Made by a program: the position numbers and the translations under genes. A stretch of 64,000 nt of DNA, from positions 27,236-91,235 of the forward strand of contig NZ_JABWCS010000198.1 in assembly GCF_013359945.1 (NCBI RefSeq). Direction: 5' to 3'. Positions 34,983-41,896 of the stretch are shown here, in pieces. This DNA comes from Paenibacillus agri. Lineage in GTDB: Bacteria > Bacillota > Bacilli > Paenibacillales > Paenibacillaceae. The notes beneath the pieces were generated by a model. That model saw only the letters and a list, made by a program, of their open reading frames with translations, ran no database searches and was not told where the DNA came from. The first letter of the stretch is position 1, and every line of letters begins with the position of its first letter.

Positions 34983-35929
34983 TTTGACTTCACTCCAATC
35001 TCTCGAATGTCAAACGGCTGTAAATTAGCTTCAATCGCGGCACGGTGCGGTTCATACCAAGTAGGGAGCATCAGCTTCTCACCTAGCGCGTCCGGCTCCT
35101 CGTCGCGGGCAAAACCGGGAGGGTCTGTAGCAATCTCAAACAGAATACCGCCTTCTTCACGGAAGTAAATAGCGTTGAAGTATTGGCGGTCCTGAACAGG
35201 CGTCGGTTGGTAACCGTGGCTCTGCACAAGACGACTCCAGGCAAGCTGCTCGGCATCATCGCTGGCACGCCACGCAATATGGTGTACCGTTCCAGTGCCT
35301 CCCGAGCCATGCGGCACAGGCTCTGCCTTCAGATCAATAATATTACCCAGCTCTCCCGCCGCTCTGAAGCGGAGATAGCCGTCCCCTTCGGCAATGACCT
35401 CCATGCCCAGTGTACGGGACAGCGTATCCGCTGTCTTAGCTGGCTCTGTGCTGTACAGAACCGCCCCGCCAAAGCCCTTGATGGCGTGCTCTACAGGAAC
35501 CCCACCAAAGGACCAGCTACTAAGCGGACCCTCTTCACGCTCCACAAGCTCAATCCGCAGACCGTCGTAGTCAGCAAAGGACAAATAGGACTCGGAAATC
35601 CGGCTGACTTTGGTTACTGAAATCTGGTATGCAGCCAATCGCTGCTCCCAGAAGTCAAGCGATCCTGTTGGCACAGCATAAGTGGTTACGCCAACCTGCC
35701 CGCCGCCAATTCTCCCCTTACGTCCCATCGACCATGGAAAGAATGTAATAATCGTTCCGGGAGCTCCGCTTTCGTTCCCGAAATAGAGATGGTACACCTC
35801 CGGTGCATCGAAATTGATGGTTTTCTTCACTAATCGTAGTCCGAGAATACCAGCATAAAAGTCAACATTCCGCTGCACGTCGCCCACAAAAGCTGTAATA
35901 TGATGAATGCCTGCGCTTCGTAATGTCAT
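34979..35929 (-). CDS. mhqO: Ring-cleaving dioxygenase, MhqO-like
   Basis: A 316-residue protein with two vicinal-oxygen-chelate (glyoxalase-fold) halves: metal-binding candidates are His in IHHITAFVGD and TVHHIAWRAS and Glu in ILFEIATDPPG. In Bacillus, MhqO/MhqE-type enzymes degrade hydroquinone-like electrophiles and are controlled by MhqR. AAAGGGGC precedes the ATG. It sits between the DoxX gene and mhqD in one leftward operon. Confidence 0.9.
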   Translation of the reverse strand: MTLRSAGIHHITAFVGDVQRNVDFYAGILGLRLVKKTINFDAPEVYHLYFGNESGAPGTIITFFPWSMGRKGRIGGGQVGVTTYAVPTGSLDFWEQRLAAYQISVTKVSRISESYLSFADYDGLRIELVEREEGPLSSWSFGGVPVEHAIKGFGGAVLYSTEPAKTADTLSRTLGMEVIAEGDGYLRFRAAGELGNIIDLKAEPVPHGSGGTGTVHHIAWRASDDAEQLAWSRLVQSHGYQPTPVQDRQYFNAIYFREEGGILFEIATDPPGFARDEEPDALGEKLMLPTWYEPHRAAIEANLQPFDIREIGVKSK

Positions 35930-35946
35930 AATTATCTGCCCCTTTC

Positions 35947-36348
35947 TTAGTTAAACCACAGTGCGTCAAGTGAAATCGATCCGGCCCCGGTCAGAGCCAC
36001 TCCGGCGGCAACCACTAGTAAAGTGAGGGGAAACTCAATTCCGTTAGCCGTGGCCCAGAACCCGTTCGGCGCGTGAACCTTCACAATCGCTCCAAGCATG
36101 GTGGCAATAATCAGCGCCGAAGCGAGCGGAGTCAGAAGCCCGAAGGTGAACAGCACTCCGCCAACCAGTTCCATCACCCCCGCCAGCACCGCCATAGTTA
36201 CACCAGGCTTCATGCCGATGGACTCCATCCAACCTCCGGTTCCCTTGGGACCATAACCTCCGAACCAGCCAAACAGCTTTTGGCTACCGTGCCCGATGAA
36301 AGAAATCCCGATCACCAGTCTGAGTAATAATAAGCCTACGCTAACCAT
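35947..36348 (-). CDS. mhqP: DoxX-family membrane protein, MhqP-like
   Basis: A 133-residue four-helix membrane protein of the DoxX family: LLLLRLVIGISFIGHGSQKL, FGWFGGYGPKGTGGWMES and ELVGGVLFTFGLLTPLASAL. MhqP is the DoxX member of the Bacillus mhqNOP operon induced by quinones. It is the first gene after the MhqR-type palindrome at 36380-36397; mhqO follows 17 bp downstream. A nitroreductase (mhqN) is absent here. Confidence 0.88.
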   Translation of the reverse strand: MVSVGLLLLRLVIGISFIGHGSQKLFGWFGGYGPKGTGGWMESIGMKPGVTMAVLAGVMELVGGVLFTFGLLTPLASALIIATMLGAIVKVHAPNGFWATANGIEFPLTLLVVAAGVALTGAGSISLDALWFN

Positions 36349-36379
36349 TTTTACCCCACTCCATTCTCTTTGATTTAAT

Positions 36380-36397
36380 TATCTTAATATTAAGATA
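36380..36397. promoter_or_regulatory. MhqR-type operator upstream of mhqP
   Basis: TATCTTAATATTAAGATA is a perfect 18-bp palindrome 32 bp before mhqP. A GATAAT -10-like element overlaps its left end on the minus strand, so binding would block RNA polymerase. It matches the site at 37145-37162 (shared TATCTT-N4-TTAAGATA). Confidence 0.75.
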
Positions 36398-36494
36398 TTA
36401 GGTAAAAAAATTTGATACTTCTTCTTATATCGACTTCCCTGTTCCTGACACTATTCTTTCCGGATTTCCGGCAAGGGCCGCAGTTATTGCCGCC

Positions 36495-36971
36495 CTATAC
36501 GCCTTTGCCGAGTCTCTTCAGCAGTTCCGTTGCCTGTTCCTTCTCTTCCGTGTTCAATCCGCCCATCAGACGATGCAGGGAAGAAACATGAAGCGGAAAA
36601 ATATCGTCGAACAGCTCCCGGCCTGCAGTTGTAATCTCAGCATAGGTTACCCGCCGGTCATCGCTGCACGGAACACGCTTCAGCAAGCCCTTGTTCTCCA
36701 GCTTGTCGATATTGTACGTAATACTGCCGCTGGTCACCAGAATCTTCTCACCGATCTGCTGCAGTGGAATACGTGTTCTGTGGTACAGCACCTCAAGAAT
36801 CATAAATTCAGCGGAAGACAAGCCGTGACTCTTCATATCCTTCACTGCCAGATCCATCAAGGTCTTGTAAGCTTTAGACAAGACGACGAACAATTTCAAG
36901 GAAGCCGCTTCATCCTGTTCCTGCTCCGCTCCGTTTGTATTCCCTGATAAAGGTTCTTGTTCAATACTCAT
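36495..36971 (-). CDS. mhqR: MarR-family regulator, MhqR-like
   Basis: A repressor of about 158 residues with an acidic N-terminal extension, a winged helix (IPLQQIGEKILVTSGSITYN, then IDKLENKGLLKRVPCSDDRR) and flanking dimerisation helices. MhqR in Bacillus represses the hydroquinone-inducible dioxygenase genes; here it lies just upstream of mhqP-mhqO-mhqD on the same strand. One cysteine lies in the wing (VPCSDD). ATG at 36969-36971 has GGGAGG at good spacing; an upstream GTG abuts it. A matching palindrome precedes its own gene, suggesting autoregulation. Confidence 0.85.
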   Translation of the reverse strand: MSIEQEPLSGNTNGAEQEQDEAASLKLFVVLSKAYKTLMDLAVKDMKSHGLSSAEFMILEVLYHRTRIPLQQIGEKILVTSGSITYNIDKLENKGLLKRVPCSDDRRVTYAEITTAGRELFDDIFPLHVSSLHRLMGGLNTEEKEQATELLKRLGKGV

Positions 36972-37002
36972 ATGCTCCACCTCCCTGTAATTTATTATGA
37001 AT

Positions 37003-37116
37003 GAATCAATTTCATAAGTGAGCGTCTAATCATCGATATCTAGTTGTACATGGTTAGGTATAACTAGATAGATATCGTACCTATTCGGATTGACATCCGC
37101 ATTATGAAATTGATTC
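37003..37116. repeat. 114-bp nested inverted repeat upstream of mhqR
   Basis: Outer arms GAATCAATTTCATAA (37003-37017) and TTATGAAATTGATTC (37102-37116) are a perfect 15-bp inverted pair. Inner arms CGATATCTAGTT (37034-37045) and AACTAGATAGATATCG (37062-37077) pair with a four-base bulge. The whole could fold into a long stem or present paired protein sites. It lies between mhqR and its distal palindrome. No gene is inside. Confidence 0.65.
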
Positions 37117-37144
37117 GAGAGAGAATATTTGTCTTTAAGTTAAT

Positions 37145-37162
37145 TATCTTTAATTTAAGATA
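37145..37162. promoter_or_regulatory. Second MhqR-type operator, upstream of mhqR
   Basis: TATCTTTAATTTAAGATA shares TATCTT-N4-TTAAGATA with the mhqP site. It lies about 175 bp upstream of mhqR, between it and the divergent mqnB. Confidence 0.6.
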
Positions 37163-37333
37163 AATATACGCCTCATCCATGCCATTGTCAACAATCTTCC
37201 GTGGAAATTTTGTCCGAATTGACCTGGCTCGCAAAACGGCGTATTCTTTGTCTTACGAATATCTAAAATGTAAGCCTCTTCATTTCTTAACAAATACCAC
37301 TATATTACTTTTCGTTTAAAAGGAGGCCTACTC

Positions 37334-38014
37334 ATGACATCTGCTACACCAAATGATGCCGCGGGGCAGGCTGAGCGGCGTGTGCTGATCGTGACTGCGG
37401 TCGCGGCGGAACGCGACGCCGTCCTGCGCGGGCTGCAGGGCAGCAGCAGGTTCCACGTTGTGGCTGCGGGCGCGGGCACCGCAGCCGCTGCGGCGGGTAC
37501 CGCCGCGGCCCTGGCAGCCGGCTCCTACGACTGCGTCATCAACGCCGGGATCGGCGGCGGGTTCCCGGGGGTGGCCCCGGTAGGCTCGCTGGTGATTGCC
37601 AGCGAGATGATTGCCGCCGACCTCGGGGCGGAGACGCCGGAGGGCTTCCGCAGTGCTGCCGAGCTTGGCTTCGGCAGCGTGACCGTGCCGGGTGATTCCG
37701 GCACGGTCGAGGCCCTTACGGCCGCGCTGACAGCGGCCGGCCTTGCCGTCAGCACAGGACCTGTGCTGACGGTGTCTACGGCGACCGGCACGGCAGAGAC
37801 GGCCGCCGCTCTTGCGGCGCGCCATCCCGGGGCGGCCGCCGAAGCCATGGAAGGCCACGGGGTCGCCGTGGCCGCACATGCGCTGGGGCTCCCGGTGCTG
37901 GAGCTCCGCGCGATTTCGAACCCGGTCGGTCCCCGCGACCGGGCAGCTTGGGCCATCGGCGAAGCGATGGACGCGCTTGCGGCAGCGGCCGCTATCCTAA
38001 AGGAGGTGCTGTAA
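37334..38014 (+). CDS. mqnB: Futalosine hydrolase
   Basis: A 226-residue nucleoside-phosphorylase-fold hydrolase. The signature INAGIGGGFPGVAPVGSLVI is followed near the C-terminus by AEAMEGHGVAVAAHALGLPV and LRAISNPVGPRDRAAW, typical of MqnB. It removes hypoxanthine (or adenine) from futalosine in the alternative menaquinone pathway. The sequence is extremely Ala/Gly-rich and markedly higher in GC than its neighbours. AGGAGGCC lies before the ATG. The stop overlaps the mqnD start (TAATG). Confidence 0.9.
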   Translation: MTSATPNDAAGQAERRVLIVTAVAAERDAVLRGLQGSSRFHVVAAGAGTAAAAAGTAAALAAGSYDCVINAGIGGGFPGVAPVGSLVIASEMIAADLGAETPEGFRSAAELGFGSVTVPGDSGTVEALTAALTAAGLAVSTGPVLTVSTATGTAETAAALAARHPGAAAEAMEGHGVAVAAHALGLPVLELRAISNPVGPRDRAAWAIGEAMDALAAAAAILKEVL

Positions 38015-38865
38015 TGAATAACGAGCTTAATATTGCATTTTCCCCTTGTCCAAATGATACCTTTGTATTTCATGCCTGGGCGCATGGGCTGGTGGCGGAT
38101 GCCCCGGCACTGAATGTGATGTACGCCGATATCGACATTACGAACGGGCTCGCTGCCGACGGCACTGGACCGGAAGTACTCAAAATCTCCTACGCCGCCC
38201 TGCCTTGGGTACTGGAGAACTACCGGCTGCTGCCCTGTGGTGGCGCCCTCGGCCGTGGCTGTGGGCCACTGGTACTGACCGGAAACGGTCCGCTCGCGGT
38301 AAGACGTCCAGCCGGGCTCGCCGGACGCAGGATCGCTGTTCCCAGCGAGCGTTCCACTGCCTATCTGTTGTTCCGATTGTGGGCAGCCCAGAACGTTCCA
38401 GGCGGTGTAGGAGAGATCGTCGTCATGCCTTTTGACGAGATCATGCCCGCTGTACGCGATGGGAAAATTGACGCCGGACTGGTGATTCACGAAGCCCGCT
38501 TCACCTACTCTTCCTATGGCCTTAATCTCCTGACGGATCTCGGCAGCTGGTGGGAAGAAGATACCGGACTACCGATCCCGCTTGGAGCCATTATCGCCCG
38601 CCGCGATCTGGATGCCGAAGCCATCTCCGGATGGATTCGCAGCTCCCTGCAATATGCCTGGGATCATCCGACGGACTCCCGCGACTACGTGCTAAGTCAT
38701 GCCCAGGAGCTCTCCCCGGAAGTGGCAAAGTCTCATATCGATCTCTATGTTAACGAATTTAGCATGAACCTTGGCGATAGCGGCTATGAAGCCATCACGT
38801 CTTTATTGACCCGTGCTGCTGACGAAGGACTTGTTCCGGCGATAGATCCGGAATTGCTCCGGTAA
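38014..38865 (+). CDS. mqnD: 1,4-dihydroxy-6-naphthoate synthase
   Basis: A 283-residue periplasmic-binding-fold enzyme with the family N-terminus NIAFSPCPNDTFVFHAWAHG and conserved VMPFDEIMPAVRDGKIDAGL and VIHEARFTYSSYGL; the His in that last motif is the proposed catalytic base. It converts cyclic de-hypoxanthine futalosine to 1,4-dihydroxy-6-naphthoate. It is coupled to mqnB. The final codons and stop coincide with the first unit of the 59-bp repeat array. Confidence 0.92.
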   Translation: MNNELNIAFSPCPNDTFVFHAWAHGLVADAPALNVMYADIDITNGLAADGTGPEVLKISYAALPWVLENYRLLPCGGALGRGCGPLVLTGNGPLAVRRPAGLAGRRIAVPSERSTAYLLFRLWAAQNVPGGVGEIVVMPFDEIMPAVRDGKIDAGLVIHEARFTYSSYGLNLLTDLGSWWEEDTGLPIPLGAIIARRDLDAEAISGWIRSSLQYAWDHPTDSRDYVLSHAQELSPEVAKSHIDLYVNEFSMNLGDSGYEAITSLLTRAADEGLVPAIDPELLR

Positions 38866-39115
38866 CACCCAGAACTACGGGGGAACCCTTTGCAACCGTA
38901 TAGTTCCTGAAGTTACTTCGGTAACACTGGGAACCTACGGTGATCCCTCTACAACCATGTAGTTTACGGAGTTACTCCGGTAACACCGTAAACCTACGGC
39001 GAACCCTGTACACCAATTAGTTCACGGAGTTGCTCTCTAAATAACGAAACCTACGGGGTCTCCCTCCGTGTAGTTCCGGAACTGCTCCGGTAACACATGG
39101 AAACTACGGGACCTG
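38860..39115. repeat. Tandem 59-bp repeat array following mqnD
   Basis: Units start near 38860, 38919, 38978, 39036 and 39088; the first three are 58-59 bp, the fourth about 52 bp and the last truncated. Each starts CGGTAACAC (weakened in the fourth) and contains ACCTACGG or ACTACGG and, near its end, TAGTTYACGGAGTTRCTC. The ends of a unit are partly inverted (GTAACAC...CCTACGG versus GTAGTTTACGGAGTTAC), so each unit can fold. The first unit includes the mqnD stop. Units diverge by several bases. There is no ORF across it. Confidence 0.8.
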
Positions 39116-39132
39116 CCTCTACAAACCATACC

Positions 39133-39168
39133 ATCCCCGGTCATGTCATTTGGCGCCGGGGATTCTTT
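39133..39168 (+). terminator. Terminator of mqnB-mqnD
   Basis: ATCCCCGG pairs with CCGGGGAT around a 15-base loop, followed by TCTTT. It lies after the repeat array, so the array is probably transcribed as the 3' untranslated region of mqnD. Confidence 0.7.
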
Positions 39169-39303
39169 ATATTTAAGCCATCTGATAATGTGACCTTGCG
39201 AAATGAAACCGCTATTCTTAGAGCCACGTTGGATCAGGAGGGTGTATAGTAACTATAGAATCAAGAATGGATGAACCCATTCAACCCCAAGGAGGAGAAC
39301 CGT

Positions 39304-40125
39304 ATGATTCCTGCCGGAAACAGCAAACCGAATATCGACCGTTTTCTTGGCTTTCAGGAGGACTATGACCGTTACCGCCCAGAGGCCCCACAGATAGTGT
39401 CTGAACTGCTCACCACTTACCTCGGACACCGACCTGCCCTTGTCGCAGATATTGGTTGCGGCACCGGATTGTCCACCTTCATCTGGAACCATGCAGCTGA
39501 TGCAGTTCATGGCATCGAACCCAATCCTGATATGTTGGGCAAGGCACAGCAGAAGCTCGCAGAAATGTCAGATGCCGCAGCAATCTCTTTTGCCCAAGGT
39601 TATTCCAACCAATTACCGTTGGCAACAGGCAGTGTAGACATCGTTACCTGCTCGCAGTCTTTTCACTGGATGGAGCCTGTGAGCACACTCCAGGAAATCT
39701 CCCGTGTCCTGCGGGACGGAGGCGTCTTCGCCGCGTATGACTGCGATTGGCCGCTGGCCCTGCAAGCGAATGTCGAGATTCTATATAACAACCTAATTGA
39801 CAAGGCAAATGAGATCTTGGACACGTTGGTGCCGGCATCAGAAAGAGCGCACAAGTGGGATAAGGACAGCCACCTGGACAGAATCAAGGACAGCGGATTG
39901 TTCTCCTTCGCCCGTGAAATCGTATTTCACCATACGGAGACCTGTGATGCAGCACGATATATCGGCCTGGCCCTCAGCCAGGGAGCCATCCAAACCGTGT
40001 GGAAGCTTGGCTCCAAGGATCTTGACGGCAGTATCACCGAATTCCAGACCGCGGTAGAGCAGCATTTTCAAGGCAAGACTCTAGATGTGCTAATCAGCTA
40101 CCGGATGCGACTCGGAGTTAAATAA
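39304..40125 (+). CDS. Class I SAM-dependent methyltransferase
   Basis: A protein of about 273 residues with motif I VADIGCGTGLSTFIW, acidic motif VHGIEPNPDML, motif II VDIVTCSQSFHWMEP and motif III LRDGGVFAAYD. The acceptor substrate is unknown; related proteins include small-molecule O- or C-methyltransferases. ATG at 39304 has AAGGAGGAG at good spacing; an ATG 11 codons earlier lies before that element. Confidence 0.88.
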   Translation: MIPAGNSKPNIDRFLGFQEDYDRYRPEAPQIVSELLTTYLGHRPALVADIGCGTGLSTFIWNHAADAVHGIEPNPDMLGKAQQKLAEMSDAAAISFAQGYSNQLPLATGSVDIVTCSQSFHWMEPVSTLQEISRVLRDGGVFAAYDCDWPLALQANVEILYNNLIDKANEILDTLVPASERAHKWDKDSHLDRIKDSGLFSFAREIVFHHTETCDAARYIGLALSQGAIQTVWKLGSKDLDGSITEFQTAVEQHFQGKTLDVLISYRMRLGVK

Positions 40126-40260
40126 GACCCGTTAGTGTGTTCGACCTTAAAGCCGTAAATAAAAGGTATCAAGGTATATCCATTGTTTCAAATAGTAAAT
40201 CAGGCTTAACCAGCAATCGTAGGATCTCTGAGCCCGCAGTGCTTTTATTCATAAGACATC

Positions 40261-40316
40261 TAGCACCAAGCACCAAGCACCAACCATCAATTATCAACCA
40301 TTAACCATCGACCACC
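40261..40316. repeat. Short degenerate direct repeats (AGCACCA, then AACCATC-like)
   Basis: TAGCACCAAGCACCAAGCAC runs into CAACCATCAATTATCAACC and related words. The first half is a perfect 7-bp repeat; the second is a degenerate C/A-rich pattern lacking G. No coding signal. Confidence 0.7.
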
Positions 40317-40364
40317 GATCGCTGATTATGGTTATGAGCCGCCAAAAATGCATACTAACTAGAC

Positions 40365-40393
40365 TGGTCAAAAACCCGAATTTACCCTATACT
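40365..40393 (+). promoter_or_regulatory. Promoter embedded in an inverted repeat
   Basis: TGGTCA (40365-40370), 17 bp and TATACT (40388-40393) form a plausible sigma-A promoter. The inverted arms ACTGGTCA (40363-40370) and TGACCAGT (40393-40400) cover the -35 and the edge of the -10, an arrangement suited to a repressor. A terminator follows within 20 bp of the expected start. Confidence 0.5.
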
Positions 40394-40411
40394 GACCAGT
40401 AAGAGACGAAG

Positions 40412-40455
40412 AACGTCCCGATCCCCTTACCCAAGGGGCTTCGGGGCGTTTTTTT
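40412..40455 (+). terminator. Terminator just upstream of the nuclease-like/wHTH gene
   Basis: AACGTCCCG and CCCCTT pair with AAGGGG and TTCGGGGCGTT, followed by seven T residues. It sits between the promoter at 40365 and the gene at 40476, so it either ends upstream transcription or attenuates that gene. Confidence 0.85.
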
Positions 40456-40475
40456 ATGATTATGAAAGGGTGAGA

Positions 40476-41150
40476 GTGGTGGGATTTGAGGAAGCACACG
40501 CATCATTCATGGCAAAACATCTTGCAAGTAGAACCGGAGAACGGCTCTCCAGACTGGAAAGGGGGCATCGTCACGCCGAATCCCTGTTCCTGCACAATGT
40601 CTGGTGGCCGGTACGTGGTAACTTAAACGACTTGCATCCGGAGTATGAAGTCGCTGATTGGCGGGGCAGATCTTATTTTGCTGATTTTGTATGGCTGCCG
40701 GGCTATCTCAAACTATTAATTGAAATCAAAGGTTTTGCTTCCCATGTCCGCGACATGGATCGCCAGAAGTACTGTAACGAACTGAATCGGGAAACCTTTC
40801 TTTGCGCTATGGGTTACCAGGTGATTTCATTTGCTTATGACGATGTGGAGCAACGGCCCGACCTATGCGTCACGCTGCTACGTATGGTACTGAGCAGGTA
40901 TCAGTCATCTCCGGCACCCATCTCCCGCATAACGCTTGCAGAAAAAGAAATCGTTCGACTGGCTCTAGGAATGCCCCGGGGACTGCGCCCAAAGGATATT
41001 GAGATTCATTTGGAAGTAGATCACAAAACAGCTGTCAGACACCTACGCACTTTGTGTAATAAAGGTTATTTGCTCCCCGTTCGGGGAGATGATCAACAAC
41101 GGGTAATGCGTTACGAGTTAGCCCGTGGAATGATCGATTACTTGAGTTAA
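40476..41150 (+). CDS. Nuclease-like (DUF559/VSR-type) domain fused to winged helix
   Basis: A protein of about 224 residues. Residues about 45-125 resemble the DUF559/VSR-type PD-(D/E)XK fold: HPEYEVADWRGRSYFADFVW then LKLLIEIKGFASHVRDMDR provides Asp (about 70), Glu (83) and Lys (85), and MGYQVISFAYDDV closes the fold. Residues about 145-220 are a winged helix (RITLAEKEIVRLALGMP, IEIHLEVDHKTAVRHLRTL). Such a fusion could be a DNA-cleaving or DNA-binding regulator. AAAGGG precedes GTG at 40476; GTG at 40470 and 40479 are alternatives. I do not know an assigned function. Confidence 0.6.
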   Translation: MVGFEEAHASFMAKHLASRTGERLSRLERGHRHAESLFLHNVWWPVRGNLNDLHPEYEVADWRGRSYFADFVWLPGYLKLLIEIKGFASHVRDMDRQKYCNELNRETFLCAMGYQVISFAYDDVEQRPDLCVTLLRMVLSRYQSSPAPISRITLAEKEIVRLALGMPRGLRPKDIEIHLEVDHKTAVRHLRTLCNKGYLLPVRGDDQQRVMRYELARGMIDYLS

Positions 41151-41180
41151 ATTTAAGTAACTAATGAGTAATTCTCTGCC

Positions 41181-41228
41181 ACTGGTGATTCTCAATCTAA
41201 TCAAGGTGGGTTTAGTGAATTCACCAGT
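41181..41228. repeat. Inverted repeat after the nuclease-like/wHTH gene
   Basis: ACTGGTGA (41181-41188) and TCACCAGT (41221-41228) are perfect inverted arms 32 bp apart, 30 bp after the stop. They resemble the ACTGGTCA/TGACCAGT arms before the gene. Confidence 0.5.
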
Positions 41229-41263
41229 TTAATGATTGGGTATAGCGGTTCTCTAACTTACTG

Positions 41264-41450
41264 ATAACAGGAAAAACTCCTGTTATTCTAATGTTTATAC
41301 GTGTCCGCATGATAACAACTGGAAAAACTCCTGTTAATTCAGCCAAATAACTTTGTCTTGGGCATTTTCCATTGAAATAACGGGAGTTTTTCCAGTTATT
41401 CCGAAGGTTTCGGGCTTATCGATGATATTAACTGGAGAAATTCCTGTTAT
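41264..41450. repeat. Cluster of four related palindromes
   Basis: Hairpins at 41264-41286, 41312-41338, 41376-41400 (inverted orientation) and 41425-41450 share the form ATAACAGG-AAAAACT-CCTGTTAT. The spacers between them (about 25-40 bp) are unrelated, and start-to-start distances are 48, 64 and 49 bp. They lie in an intergenic region and are A/T-flanked. They resemble dispersed intergenic palindromes rather than coding sequence. Confidence 0.75.
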
Positions 41451-41461
41451 TCAATTGCCCA

Positions 41462-41606
41462 TCCTCATTTCGCCCACATCCTCCTCCATCTCCCCTTCTA
41501 TCTACCTCCTTTTCCCCTCACTACCTCCCTTCCCACTACGCTTCACTACACCCTTTGCTTCTTCTAACGCTCCATTCCCCCTCTACTCCACCTTCCCCCT
41601 ATACGG
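41462..41606. other. Pyrimidine-rich tract
   Basis: Nearly 145 bp of the plus strand consist of C and T with scattered A and almost no G. No start signals or strong reading frame apply. The strand bias is the only feature I can support; structure such as triplex-prone DNA is inference. Confidence 0.6.
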
Positions 41607-41734
41607 TAGGCTAACCAACCGGAGCCACCCTTTAACCTCAGGCTAATGGAACTACAAGTAATGGGTTGATAGCTATATTTAAATGGCCTGACCTACTGGC
41701 TACAACCAAACTTTTCAACCCTGCTCCCCATTCC

Positions 41735-41776
41735 AAAAAAAGCGCCCAGACCGCGATACTCCGCAGTTGGGCGCTT
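41735..41776 (-). terminator. Terminator of potABCD
   Basis: On the minus strand AAGCGCCCA pairs with TGGGCGCTT and is followed by TTTTTT. Confidence 0.8.
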
Positions 41777-41813
41777 CTCTTTGTCCATCAGCCTCTTGTA
41801 AGAGGATGGCCAT

Positions 41814-41896
41814 TTATTTCTTGTCCACCATCCCCGTAGAGGGACAGCCGATTATTTCTTATCCACCATCCCCGTATAGGGGGCTGATTATTTCTT
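41814..41896. repeat. Tandem copies of the potD 3' end
   Basis: On the minus strand AAGAAATAA, the last codons and stop of potD, recurs at three positions 36-38 bp apart (41888, 41852, 41814). The intervening text CTMTACGGGGATGGTGGAYA is also repeated. The two downstream copies follow the real stop and are not translated. Confidence 0.7.

Noticed and set aside
38860..39115. CRISPR array
   Set aside because: Units are diverged along their whole length with no unique spacers, and there are no cas genes.
41264..41450. CRISPR array
   Set aside because: Only four palindromes, irregular spacing, mixed orientation and short spacers.
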